Assembly: GCA_029238215.1 (NCBI GenBank)
Contig: JAQWGN010000011.1
Location: 1 to 64,000, forward strand
From: Flavobacteriaceae bacterium
GTDB lineage: Bacteria > Bacteroidota > Bacteroidia > Flavobacteriales > Flavobacteriaceae
DNA: 64,000 nt
Direction of reading: 5' to 3'
Shown here: piece after piece, positions 56,016 through 64,000 of the stretch
How the letters are laid out: every line of letters starts with the position of its first letter
Numbering within the stretch: position 1 is the first letter of the stretch
Notes under the pieces: model-generated
What the model was told of the DNA's origin: nothing
Seen by the model: only the letters and a program-made list of their open reading frames with translations
The model's database searches: none
Made by a program: the position numbers and the translations under genes

Positions 56016-57044
56016 ATGGAACATCACGACCCTTCACTCGATGAATTACACGAGCATTACATTTTTACGGCCGACTCAGGTCAAGAGCCTTTACGGGTTG
56101 ATAAGTTTTTAATGAACCGCATTGAAAATGCTACACGAAATAAAATTCAGCAAGCAGCAGTTGCAGGTTCAATTTTTGTCAATGACAAGTCGGTAAAGTC
56201 AAATTATAAAGTTAAGGGAGGTGATGTGGTTCGTGTGTTATTAGCTCATCCACCGCATGAACAATTACTTGTTCCCGAACAAATGGCACTAGATATAGTT
56301 TACGAAGACGACACCCTTTTGATTGTCAATAAACCTACGGGTCTTGTTGTTCACCCAGGACACGGAAACTATTCAGGTACTCTTATTAATGGGCTTCTTC
56401 ATCATTTTGGAGAACTTCCTAAAAACACCAACAATCGCCCTGGGCTGGTGCATCGTATTGATAAGGACACTTCGGGGCTTTTGGTTGTCGCTAAAACAGA
56501 TCATGCAATGGCGCATTTGGCACAACAATTTCACGATAAAACTTCAGAACGTGAGTATTTAGCTCTTGTTTGGGGAGATGTAAAGGATGAGAAAGGAACT
56601 GTAGATGGATACCTTGGGCGTGATCCTAAAAATCGCCTTCTAATGACGGTTTTTCCTGATGGAGAGCAAGGAAAGCCTGCTGTTACACATTATGAGGTCG
56701 TTGAGCGATTTGGATATGTTACTTTAGTTCGTTGTGTTTTAGAAACTGGACGAACACACCAAATACGTGCGCATATGAAGTTTGTTGGACATACCCTTTT
56801 TAGTGATGCTCGATATGGAGGGGATAAAATTCTTAAAGGAACTACCTTCACTAAATACAAGCAGTTTGTTGATAATTGTTTTAAGCAATTGCCACGTCAG
56901 GCACTACATGCCAAAACATTAGGATTTGTACATCCTAAAACTAATGAGAAAATGCGTTTTGATAGTATCCTTCCTGAAGATTTTGAAGGGGCACTTACTA
57001 AATGGCGTAACTATGCCCAACATCAACATTTGGGCAATTTGTAA
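56016..57044 (+). CDS. rluD: Large-subunit rRNA pseudouridine synthase (RluD family)
   Basis: Isomerises uridines in 23S rRNA helix 69. The 342 residues have an S4 RNA-binding domain (about 20-85) and a RluA-type catalytic domain with the aspartate in HRIDKDTSGLLVVAK (about 145-159), plus RTHQIRAHM and HAKTLGFVHP. Length is typical. The RluD assignment over RluA/C rests on the S4 domain and general similarity. Confidence 0.93.
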   Translation: MEHHDPSLDELHEHYIFTADSGQEPLRVDKFLMNRIENATRNKIQQAAVAGSIFVNDKSVKSNYKVKGGDVVRVLLAHPPHEQLLVPEQMALDIVYEDDTLLIVNKPTGLVVHPGHGNYSGTLINGLLHHFGELPKNTNNRPGLVHRIDKDTSGLLVVAKTDHAMAHLAQQFHDKTSEREYLALVWGDVKDEKGTVDGYLGRDPKNRLLMTVFPDGEQGKPAVTHYEVVERFGYVTLVRCVLETGRTHQIRAHMKFVGHTLFSDARYGGDKILKGTTFTKYKQFVDNCFKQLPRQALHAKTLGFVHPKTNEKMRFDSILPEDFEGALTKWRNYAQHQHLGNL

Positions 57045-57122
57045 TAGTGATATCGATTTGTTTTATAGAAACGAAGTAACTACAGTCGTTAAGATTTGTA
57101 TTTTTATGCAAATTATTATCGC

Positions 57123-57884
57123 ATGAAGATTCTTATTTCCCCTGCAAAATCCCTTAATTTCGAACGTGACCTGCCTACTAATGCGTACTCCCAACCACAT
57201 TTTTTAACGCAGGCAACACAGCTTAATTTGGCTTTGCGCAAAAAATCTCCTGCTGCCATACAAGACCTTATGGGAATTTCTGAAAAACTTGCTTCCTTAA
57301 ATTGGGAACGAAATCAAGCATTTGAGACACCTTTTACTTCTACAAACGCAAGGCCTGCCCTTTTTGCATTTGACGGAGATGTGTATTCAGGCATTGATGC
57401 GTATACACTCTCTAAGAAGTTTCAAGATGTAGCTCAAGAAAAACTTCTCATTTTATCTGGCTTATATGGGATATTAAAGCCTTTAGATTTGATGCAGCCC
57501 TACCGTTTAGAAATGGGAACTTCCTTTGGCGTAGCGGGTCATAAAAGTTTATATGCATTTTGGAAAGAGCAACTAACCAACTTCCTCAGGGAATCTCTAA
57601 ATCAAAATGAACTGGTAGTAAACTTAGCGAGTAAAGAGTATGCTTCTGCCCTTGATTTCAATGCCCTTGATACACCAGTAATACATCCAGTTTTTAAAGA
57701 TTTTAAGAATGGAAAGCTAAAAATAATTTCCTTTTTTGCAAAAAAAGCACGTGGCTTAATGACACGACATCTTATTGAAACTGACGCAGTTTCTACAGAA
57801 GATATTTTAGCCTTCAATGCAGCAGGATATGCTTTTAGTGAATCCGAAACTTCCGATCCTAATCAGCCTGTTTTTGTGCGTTAG
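57123..57884 (+). CDS. yaaA: YaaA/DUF328 peroxide-response protein
   Basis: Belongs to the YaaA family, which lowers free iron during hydrogen peroxide stress in E. coli and binds DNA. The 253 residues (ATG 57123; upstream in-frame start at 57096 ignored) begin MKILISPAKSLNFE and have the family motifs FDGDVYSG, LYGILKPLDLMQPYRLEMGT, NLASKEY and FNAAGYAFS. Its last 26 nt overlap the small opposing rpsThX gene. Confidence 0.93.
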   Translation: MKILISPAKSLNFERDLPTNAYSQPHFLTQATQLNLALRKKSPAAIQDLMGISEKLASLNWERNQAFETPFTSTNARPALFAFDGDVYSGIDAYTLSKKFQDVAQEKLLILSGLYGILKPLDLMQPYRLEMGTSFGVAGHKSLYAFWKEQLTNFLRESLNQNELVVNLASKEYASALDFNALDTPVIHPVFKDFKNGKLKIISFFAKKARGLMTRHLIETDAVSTEDILAFNAAGYAFSESETSDPNQPVFVR

Positions 57885-57975
57885 CCTTAAACTTTTTCTT
57901 AGGCCTAGCGCGGCGTACGCCAAACGTTTTATTTATAATCTTTCCACGACGAGTTTTCTTATCTCCTTTTCCCAT
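57859..57975 (-). CDS. 30S ribosomal protein THX
   Basis: A 38-residue, very basic protein too short for many gene finders. It starts MGKGDKKTRRGKI and continues with NKTFGVRRARPKKK, the Bacteroidota THX pattern; the protein sits in a cavity at the top of the 30S head and helps stabilise it. The last 26 nt lie inside the 3' end of yaaA on the opposite strand. No -7 box was clear, but a 7-bp inverted repeat lies 17 nt upstream. Confidence 0.92.
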   Translation of the reverse strand: MGKGDKKTRRGKIINKTFGVRRARPKKKFKANAQKQAD

Positions 57976-57991
57976 AAGTAGGTTTTTAAAT

Positions 57992-58013
57992 TTGACAAAT
58001 TTGGAATTGTCAA
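57992..58013. promoter_or_regulatory. Inverted repeat TTGACAA-N8-TTGTCAA upstream of rpsThX
   Basis: A perfect 7-bp inverted repeat, 17 nt before the THX start. Its minus-strand TTGACAA resembles a -35 element, and the symmetry suggests a dimeric regulator site; no regulator is recognised. Confidence 0.4.
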
Positions 58014-58043
58014 CTTAAAGGTAATAAAAAATGAAGATATGCT

Positions 58044-58059
58044 GTCTATCAAAATAGAC
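58044..58059 (-). terminator. Weak hairpin after the Met-rich barrel gene
   Basis: GTCTAT and ATAGAC arms with a 4-nt loop lie about 10 nt after the stop at 58069; on the minus strand a T-rich stretch follows after 11 nt. This may end the trp transcript, but the T-run is not directly attached. Confidence 0.35.
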
Positions 58060-58068
58060 TGGTTAAGC

Positions 58069-59088
58069 TTAGTGGATATGATTCAATGCATATTGCAAGC
58101 CAACAGTTATTGCCGATTCCTCCTTCATCTGAATACCTTTTGTCTTTTGACTTAGAGGATTACTCACTTCTAACGCAAGACGTAAATTTTTTAATGCTCC
58201 ATTTAGGATTAAATAATTAAATCCTAACCCAATACCCCATAGGTTTCTTCCGCTATTAGTGCTGTTTAGTAAGGGCATCATCATGGGATTTAGGCTTGCA
58301 TCACTCCCTTTAATTGAAGTTGTACTTAGGTAACTTAGTCTTGCAGATAAACTAATGGATTGCGTTGCCTTAAAAGCACTCCAAATATTCCCTAAAAATT
58401 GATTTCCAAGCGAGTATTTTTTTGAGTTTTTCCCTATGCGGAATATGTATTGCGCTTGCGTTCCCCAGGAAAAAACTTCGTATTGGCCTAAATATGTTAG
58501 TCCAAAACGAGGATCTAAAGTACCGCTTCCAAGTTGCATAGGATAGCCAAGAATGGCGTTACTCATCATGGGAGTGTCGTCTTTTTGATTAATGTTTCCC
58601 GTAGGAAATGAGATACCCACCATTGCATGCAAAGACTGTTGGCTTTTGTTTAGCAGTTTAACTAAAGCTGAAATACGTGTATCGCCAAACCCCCCAGAAC
58701 TTGTGCTGAACTTCATACCCATTTTTGTTTTTAATCCCATATCGTTTAACAAATAACTTGACATGATCATAAGCGTTACTGTATTTGAAGGAGCATACAT
58801 TAGTCCCAACATATGCATGTTCATTTGCATTTTAGTTGGAGTTGCCATATAAGAATCTAAAACACTTTCACTACTAATGTTTTCTTTCCCAATTTGCATG
58901 CCCCCCATTTTCATTGACATCCATCGGTAAGAAAACATAAATTCACCTTTTTGGTGATAGTGGTCACCCATAATACTGATGGGAGCATGGCTATCGGGTC
59001 GTGATGAGCTCCAAGAACTGTGCTGTGCGACAGATAAATTCGTCAGGACAAGGAAAAAGAACAAACTAACCTCTTTAATGGAGTGCAT
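58069..59088 (-). CDS. Methionine-rich outer-membrane barrel, MetA-pathway-like transporter family
   Basis: A 339-residue exported protein (ATG 59088 gives the signal MHSIKEVSLFFFLVLTNLSVAQ; an ATG at 59106 adds six residues). The mature protein starts with HAPISIMGDHYHQKGEFMFSYRW and is unusually rich in Met and His in its first 120 residues, then has beta-barrel strands ending in LQYALNHIH. It resembles the outer-membrane group related to PF13557, whose members often stand near copper genes; a link to Cu or another soft metal is suggested, not shown. It follows trpA by 44 nt. Confidence 0.72.
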   Translation of the reverse strand: MHSIKEVSLFFFLVLTNLSVAQHSSWSSSRPDSHAPISIMGDHYHQKGEFMFSYRWMSMKMGGMQIGKENISSESVLDSYMATPTKMQMNMHMLGLMYAPSNTVTLMIMSSYLLNDMGLKTKMGMKFSTSSGGFGDTRISALVKLLNKSQQSLHAMVGISFPTGNINQKDDTPMMSNAILGYPMQLGSGTLDPRFGLTYLGQYEVFSWGTQAQYIFRIGKNSKKYSLGNQFLGNIWSAFKATQSISLSARLSYLSTTSIKGSDASLNPMMMPLLNSTNSGRNLWGIGLGFNYLILNGALKNLRLALEVSNPLSQKTKGIQMKEESAITVGLQYALNHIH

Positions 59089-59132
59089 ATTTTTGGGATT
59101 TGTCAAGTAATTGGATGAAACTAGTGTAATTA

Positions 59133-59894
59133 TTACCTAATTTGAGTAACGAACTCAGCGACGCTGTCAGAACCATGGGTCTTAAGATGCTTTATAAAAG
59201 CGGATCCAATAATAGCTCCTTTGCTGTGTGCTGTGGCAGCCTGATAAGTTTCTGCATTGCTGATTCCAAAGCCTACTAAAAGTTTTGCGTTGAGTTGCAT
59301 GCTTTCAATCCGTTTAAAGTAGTCTTCTTGTACGTTACCAAAACTACTTTGTGCTCCCGTAGTGGCGGCGCTACTTACCATGTAAATAAAGCCCTCTGAC
59401 ACTTTATCGATGAAACGAATACGTTCATCGGGTGTTTGAGGAGTAATTAAAAACATGTTTAAAAGACCGTAATCTTGGAAAAGACTTTGATATTGTTCGT
59501 GATACACATCTACAGGCAAATCGGGAATAATTAATCCGTCAATTCCTGTTTCTTGACAACGCTTGCAAAACCGCTCTACACCATACTGCATGATTGGATT
59601 AAAATATCCCATGATAATCAATGGTACATGAATATGTTTACGTACATCTTTTAGCTGATCAAAAAGGGTGTCGGTTGTCATGCCATTTTTAAGCGCTTGC
59701 GTCGAACTTTCTTGTATGGTTGGACCATCAGCTAAGGGGTCAGAAAATGGCAACCCCAATTCAATCATATCTACTCCGGTATCTTGCAATTGTTTTAAAA
59801 CAGAAACTGTGTCGTCAAGTTCTGGGAAACCAGCGGTAAAATAGATGGATAGAAGTTTGTGTTCTTTAGTAAGTGTAGATTGAATTCGATTCAT
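59133..59894 (-). CDS. trpA: Tryptophan synthase alpha subunit
   Basis: Cleaves indole-3-glycerol phosphate to indole and passes it to TrpB. The 253 residues have the catalytic Glu in MIELGLPFSDPLADGP, DGLIIPDLPV with the catalytic Asp, and GFGISNAETY. Length normal. Unlike the usual arrangement, mscL separates it from trpB. Confidence 0.97.
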   Translation of the reverse strand: MNRIQSTLTKEHKLLSIYFTAGFPELDDTVSVLKQLQDTGVDMIELGLPFSDPLADGPTIQESSTQALKNGMTTDTLFDQLKDVRKHIHVPLIIMGYFNPIMQYGVERFCKRCQETGIDGLIIPDLPVDVYHEQYQSLFQDYGLLNMFLITPQTPDERIRFIDKVSEGFIYMVSSAATTGAQSSFGNVQEDYFKRIESMQLNAKLLVGFGISNAETYQAATAHSKGAIIGSAFIKHLKTHGSDSVAEFVTQIR

Positions 59895-59974
59895 GAAAAT
59901 AAAGATTGCTTTATCTTAAAAAATCAAAAATACTCTTTTCACTACTGAAGAGCAACAAAAAAGCACCTACAAAC

Positions 59975-60385
59975 TTATCTTTTCTTAAGCAAGTCGCGTA
60001 TTTCGGTAAGTAAGATTTCTTCTTTTGATGGAGTTGGAGCAGCAGCTTCTTGTACAGCTTCTTTTTTAGCAACCCTCTCTTTTAATTTATTATAAAATTT
60101 CACAACCATAAAAATGGCAAGAGATACAATTAAAAAAGTAATGATAGTATTGATAAATACGCCATATTTTATTGCAATTTCAGAAACACCTTCAGCTTCA
60201 ACAGCAGGTTGAATAACAAATACAAGTGAGGAGAAATCAACCCCGCCAAGTAACATGCCAATAGGAGGCATAATGATGTCGTTCACTAATGATTTTATTA
60301 GGACACCAAAATATGTTGCCAAAATAAGACCAACAGCCATTTCGACAACATTCCCTTTACTTATAAATTTTTTGAATTCATTCAT
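59975..60385 (-). CDS. mscL: Large-conductance mechanosensitive channel MscL
   Basis: Opens under membrane stretch and releases solutes during osmotic downshock. The 136 residues (ATG 60385; a longer in-frame start at 60481 adds 32 non-family residues) begin MNEFKKFISKGNVVEMAVGL, have two membrane helices (about 15-45 and 75-97), and a C-terminal helical bundle with EILLTEIRDLLKK. It lies inside the trp operon, 120 bp after trpB and 80 bp before trpA, all on the same strand. Confidence 0.96.
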   Translation of the reverse strand: MNEFKKFISKGNVVEMAVGLILATYFGVLIKSLVNDIIMPPIGMLLGGVDFSSLVFVIQPAVEAEGVSEIAIKYGVFINTIITFLIVSLAIFMVVKFYNKLKERVAKKEAVQEAAAPTPSKEEILLTEIRDLLKKR

Positions 60386-60402
60386 ATTTTTTGTTTTAAA
60401 AA

Positions 60403-60469
60403 TGCCCAATAAGAGTGTGGCTCTATGTTGACAAAAAATATCATCAAAATGAAGAATCCTATTGGGGCA
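60403..60469. promoter_or_regulatory. Inverted repeat in the trpB-mscL gap
   Basis: TGCCCAATAA (60403-60412) and TATTGGGGCA (60460-60469) form about 8-10 pairs with a 47-nt centre. It could be a terminator, an attenuator-type structure or an operator for a separate mscL promoter. No T-run follows directly. Confidence 0.35.
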
Positions 60470-60505
60470 TAGGTTCAACAACTAAAATACAACTTTTTTA
60501 AATAA

Positions 60506-61693
60506 CTACAATTTGAAATAATCGATATAGGTTTCTAAATCTTTATCTCCTCTTCCTGAACAATTAAAAAGAAGCACATCGTTTGGCTCAAATTTTCTTT
60601 CATCTAAAAGTGCAAATGCATGGGCTGTTTCAATAGCAGGAATAATACCCTCCATTTGCGATAGCGTAAGCCCCCAATCCATAGCTTCTTGATCAGGAAT
60701 AGAAACAAACTCGGCTCGTTGGCTACGATACAAGTGGGCATGCATAGGCCCTACACCAGGATAATCCAAGCCCGCAGAGATAGAATATGGTTCTGTGATT
60801 TGTCCATCAGGAGTTTGCATCAGCAAGGTTTTACTGCCGTGTATGATTCCTTCTTTTCCTAGTACAGAAGTAGCAGCACTTTCTCCTGAATCAATTCCTT
60901 TTCCTGCAGCTTCAACGGCAATAATATTCACCCGTGGATCATCTAAATAATGATAATAAATCCCTGCAGCATTACTTCCTCCACCTACACAAGCGATTAC
61001 GTGATCTGGATAATCACGACCTTCAACTTCTTGGAGTTGTGTTTTACACTCTTCACTAATTATTGATTGAAAACGCGCTACCATATCGGGGTATGGGTGA
61101 GGTCCAACGACCGATCCAATAATATAGTGGGTGTCAACGGGGTTGTTGATCCAGTCTCTGATGGCTTCATTTGTAGCATCTTTAAGAGTTTTACTTCCCG
61201 ATTGTGCTGGCCGAACCTCAGCACCTAACATTTTCATGCGAGCTACATTTGGAGCTTGACGTCTGATGTCCAATTCACCCATGTAAACAATACATTCAAT
61301 TCCCATCAATGCACAAACCGTAGCAGTAGCGACCCCGTGCTGTCCAGCGCCAGTTTCAGCAATAACACGATTTTTACCCAAACGTTTGGCTAGGAGGATT
61401 TGTCCGATAGTATTGTTGATTTTATGTGCTCCGGTATGACATAAATCTTCACGTTTTAAATAAATCTTAGTGTTGTATTTTTCAGACAGACGTGACGCAT
61501 AATATAAAGGGGTAGGACGGCCTACATAATCTTTAAGTAACTGATCAAATTCTTTTTTAAATACAGGATCTGCAGAAATTTCAAGGTAATTCTGACGCAG
61601 CTCTTCTACATTTGGGTAAAGCATTTCAGGGATATAGGCTCCTCCAAAGTCACCATAATACCCTTTTTTGTCGGCGTGATACGAAGTTTTCAT
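60506..61693 (-). CDS. trpB: Tryptophan synthase beta subunit
   Basis: Joins indole with serine to give tryptophan on a PLP cofactor. The 395 residues have the PLP lysine in [15 protein letters not shown], the [12 protein letters not shown] stretch, and the phosphate loop [14 protein letters not shown]. It overlaps trpF by 4 nt. Confidence 0.97.
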   Translation of the reverse strand: MKTSYHADKKGYYGDFGGAYIPEMLYPNVEELRQNYLEISADPVFKKEFDQLLKDYVGRPTPLYYASRLSEKYNTKIYLKREDLCHTGAHKINNTIGQILLAKRLGKNRVIAETGAGQHGVATATVCALMGIECIVYMGELDIRRQAPNVARMKMLGAEVRPAQSGSKTLKDATNEAIRDWINNPVDTHYIIGSVVGPHPYPDMVARFQSIISEECKTQLQEVEGRDYPDHVIACVGGGSNAAGIYYHYLDDPRVNIIAVEAAGKGIDSGESAATSVLGKEGIIHGSKTLLMQTPDGQITEPYSISAGLDYPGVGPMHAHLYRSQRAEFVSIPDQEAMDWGLTLSQMEGIIPAIETAHAFALLDERKFEPNDVLLFNCSGRGDKDLETYIDYFKL

Positions 61694-62298
61694 AATGCTA
61701 ATTTTTCTTTAAATACAGCCAAGCGTTCAATGTCTTTATTGGCTGGTGTATGTTCAAATTTACTGTTAATATCAATCGCAAAAACAGGTAAATCGCTTTT
61801 GCAAAGTTCGTTAATCTTGGAAATATCCGCTAGACCGATGCCACCACTGATAAAAAATGGGGTATCAAAAGGATACTCGTTTAGTAGCGCCCAATCAAAA
61901 CTTGTTCCATTCCCTCCTGGCATAAGTCCTTTTGTGTCAAACAAGAAAAAGTCACAATACGGGATGTAATCGATAAGGGCATCAAAATCAAAAGAATCAC
62001 CAACGCTAAAAGCCTTTATGATTTCAGCTTTACCAAGAAGTTCTCGACAGAACTTTGGGGTTTCATCGCCGTGGAGCTGTACCACATCGAGGTTGTGTTG
62101 TGTGATAGCATCAATGATTTCTTCTATGCTAGCATTTACAAACACACCAACCTTGGCAATTCCATTTGGAAGGTCTGCTGGAGTAGGGCAGTAGCGCTTT
62201 GAGCCGTCCCATAAAATAAACCCCATATAATCAGGCGCTAAGGCTGCAACGTCACTTATGTTGTCGGGTTCTCGCATCCCGCATACTTTCCATTTCAT
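61690..62298 (-). CDS. trpF: Phosphoribosylanthranilate isomerase
   Basis: Isomerises phosphoribosylanthranilate in tryptophan synthesis. The 202-residue TIM barrel starts [14 protein letters not shown] with the catalytic Cys, has the VQLHGDETP motif and [11 protein letters not shown] near the end. Overlaps trpC and trpB by 4 nt each. Some residues of the usual LFDT region are seen at [12 protein letters not shown]. Confidence 0.96.
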   Translation of the reverse strand: MKWKVCGMREPDNISDVAALAPDYMGFILWDGSKRYCPTPADLPNGIAKVGVFVNASIEEIIDAITQHNLDVVQLHGDETPKFCRELLGKAEIIKAFSVGDSFDFDALIDYIPYCDFFLFDTKGLMPGGNGTSFDWALLNEYPFDTPFFISGGIGLADISKINELCKSDLPVFAIDINSKFEHTPANKDIERLAVFKEKLAL

Positions 62299-63080
62299 AA
62301 GGAAAAATTTTTGATGAAGGTTTCTGCTGCTTTTCCAGGACTTTGATGGAGCATAAAATGTTCACCCATTAGAAAACCATCATAGCCAACAGCTTCAAGA
62401 GTTTTAATTGCATCGTGTGAAGAAATCCCACTTTCAGATATTTTTACCATTTCAGCAGGTATTAATTTGCCAAGCTCCACACTAGTTTCTATGCTTACAG
62501 AGAAATCTTTTAGATTTCGATTGTTGACTCCAATTACATCAACGCTGCTCAATGGAGCTGTTTTAAGTTCTTCTGCATTATGAACTTCTAAAAGTATTTC
62601 TAATTCGATGCTTCGAGCTGTTTTGGCAAGCTGGATAATTTCTGTTGGAGTTAAGCAGGCAGCAATAAGTAAAATGGCATCAGCACCATAGGCTTTAGCT
62701 TCGTGAATTTGATAGGTATCAACAATAAACTCTTTTCGTAATAGTGGTAATGAGCATGCCGACCTCGCTAACAATAAGTCTTCAATAGACCCTCCAAAAT
62801 ATTGATTATTTGTTAACACAGACATGGCTGCTACTCCAGCGGCTTCATAACCTAATGCTACCTCAGCTGCACGCGACTGAAGTTTAATTTGTGGTTTGGA
62901 AGGGGAGCGTCGTTTGTGTTCAGCCACGATGCCCATAGGGGTCTCTTTGATTTTTGAAGAGAAAGAATGTGTTTTTCGATTATAAAGAGGCATATCACGA
63001 AGCTGAAGTTCCGAAACCACAGCTTTTTTTAGCGATACTTCTTTGCGTTGATCGGATACTATCTGTGCTAAAATACTCAT
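62295..63080 (-). CDS. trpC: Indole-3-glycerol phosphate synthase
   Basis: Closes the indole ring. The 261-residue barrel has AEHKRRSPSKPQIK with the catalytic Lys, FVDTYQIHEAKAYGADAILLI, IGVNNRNLKDFSVSIE and SESGISSH. Coupled by 4-nt overlaps with trpD and trpF. Confidence 0.97.
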   Translation of the reverse strand: MSILAQIVSDQRKEVSLKKAVVSELQLRDMPLYNRKTHSFSSKIKETPMGIVAEHKRRSPSKPQIKLQSRAAEVALGYEAAGVAAMSVLTNNQYFGGSIEDLLLARSACSLPLLRKEFIVDTYQIHEAKAYGADAILLIAACLTPTEIIQLAKTARSIELEILLEVHNAEELKTAPLSSVDVIGVNNRNLKDFSVSIETSVELGKLIPAEMVKISESGISSHDAIKTLEAVGYDGFLMGEHFMLHQSPGKAAETFIKNFSL

Positions 63081-64000
63081 GCCTTGCTTAATTCTAGAAG
63101 TTTAGTAAATGCGTTTAATGCCTTGCCAGATACTAAAGATTCTTCCGCTTTGGCATATCCTTCAATAAGTGATATTTCGAGTGCTGTAGCAATTGCAGTA
63201 CCAGCGTTTGCGCAGACTACTTGCTTTTGGGCATCAGTAGCTTGATTTTTTAATACAGCGGTAAAAATTGTAGCAGCGTCAGGGATTGAATTTCCTCCAC
63301 CAATTGATGTGGCTGAAAGGGTACTAAGTCCAAAATCAGTAGGTCGAATAAGCTGCTCTCCATTTTTAGAAACGGCTTTTGTAGGTCCTGTAAGCGATAT
63401 TTCGTCGTATCCGTCAAGTGCATGCAGGATGCAAAATTGTTTATCCGTGTCTTGAAATAAAAAGTGATAAAGTCGAAGAAGTGCTAAATTAAATACGCCC
63501 ACAATTTGCCTGTTGGGCGCGCATGGATTAACTAAAGGCCCAAGCATATTAAAAAACGTTTTTAATTTTAATGCACGTCGTATAGGGGCGACATGTTTCA
63601 TGGCAGGGTGAAAAAGCGGCGCATGCAAAATACAAATACCTGCCTGATCAATACAGCGTTCTAAAAAATCGGCATCATTTGAAAATTTAATACCCAAGTG
63701 CTCCATTACATTGCTTGACCCACACGAAGAAGAAACTCCGTAATTTCCGTGTTTTGCAACATGCACCCCGGCACCAGCCGTAACAAACGATGCTAAGGTT
63801 GATATGTTGAAGGTGTCTTTTCCATCTCCACCAGTTCCACATAAATCAATAGGGTTATACGCAGATAGATCAACGGAAATGCACAGTTCCAATAGGGCAT
63901 CTCTAAACCCCGCGAGTTCATCTACTGATATGCTTCGCATCATGTAAACACTCAAAAACGTTGTAATGTGGTAGGGATCAGCCGCACCACTTCCAATATG
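63077..64000 (-). CDS. trpD: Anthranilate phosphoribosyltransferase (5' end outside the window)
   Basis: Adds the phosphoribosyl group to anthranilate. The reading frame is open to the window edge (64000) and the first visible residues, GSGAADPYHITTFLSVYMMRS, are inside the family's N-terminal helix region, so about 20-25 residues are missing upstream. Motifs: DLCGTGGDGKDTFNIST, AKHGNYGVSSSCGSSNV, FNMLGPLVNPC and GYDEISLTG. The trpE/trpG genes presumably lie beyond the edge. Confidence 0.96.
   Translation of the reverse strand, partial: HIGSGAADPYHITTFLSVYMMRSISVDELAGFRDALLELCISVDLSAYNPIDLCGTGGDGKDTFNISTLASFVTAGAGVHVAKHGNYGVSSSCGSSNVMEHLGIKFSNDADFLERCIDQAGICILHAPLFHPAMKHVAPIRRALKLKTFFNMLGPLVNPCAPNRQIVGVFNLALLRLYHFLFQDTDKQFCILHALDGYDEISLTGPTKAVSKNGEQLIRPTDFGLSTLSATSIGGGNSIPDAATIFTAVLKNQATDAQKQVVCANAGTAIATALEISLIEGYAKAEESLVSGKALNAFTKLLELSKA

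Overview
The window looks like a chromosomal segment of a marine-type member of the family Flavobacteriaceae (Bacteroidota). The evidence is: moderately AT-rich DNA; Bacteroidota-style -7 boxes (TAnnTTTG) just upstream of many starts; a gene for the 38-residue ribosomal protein THX; a lysyl-tRNA synthetase with a C-terminal extension; a Porin_10-like barrel, DUF4136 and DUF1573 proteins; and the operon rsfS-ftsH-LUD-cdsA-psd. It is almost entirely core genome. I see no rRNA operon, phage, intact insertion sequence or CRISPR array.

Layout. 1-8.7 kb: initiator tRNA, era, der, a MerR regulator with an M23 peptidase, alaS, a DUF4136 lipoprotein, and an ACC-deaminase-like gene with a cell-wall glucosaminidase leading into hemL. 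10-19.3 kb: a large secreted metalloprotease, a repeat-bearing OmpA protein, lysS, a small Pmp3/YqaE membrane gene overlapping lipB, an 805-residue lipoprotein and rnhB. 19.3-22.9 kb: the only accessory-looking part, with an unknown membrane protein, aqpZ, an FkbM methyltransferase and a DUF2306 membrane protein. The last two lie between two 99-bp direct repeats that are 95% identical. 22.9-39.6 kb: a porin, gltBD, nhaD-folC, tRNA-Val, acetoacetyl-CoA synthetase, a NIF3 protein with a coiled-coil protein, lpxK and lipA. 39.7-44.4 kb: a leftward cluster of aminotransferase, murB, a four-cysteine membrane protein, an ECF sigma factor and a non-canonical Nramp-like transporter, plus a DUF1573 gene. 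44.4-58 kb: valS, the psd-cdsA-LUD-ftsH-rsfS operon, birA, pyrE, a Nudix hydrolase, coaD, ddl, a PASTA protein, rluD, yaaA and rpsThX. 58-64 kb: a leftward trp operon, trpD (cut by the window edge)-C-F-B-mscL-A, followed by a methionine-rich outer-membrane barrel.

Two window-wide patterns stand out. Every tail-to-tail gene pair (12 junctions) either overlaps by 4, 11 or 26 nt, abuts exactly, or is separated by only 11 nt, so there is almost no room for intergenic terminators. Several genes have their -7 box ending only 3-8 nt before the start codon, which predicts leaderless or nearly leaderless mRNAs. The best candidates for undescribed biology are the sigma factor / Cys-rich membrane peptide / atypical Nramp cluster and the repeat-bounded FkbM-DUF2306 segment. 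Both are hypotheses from sequence reading, not demonstrated systems.
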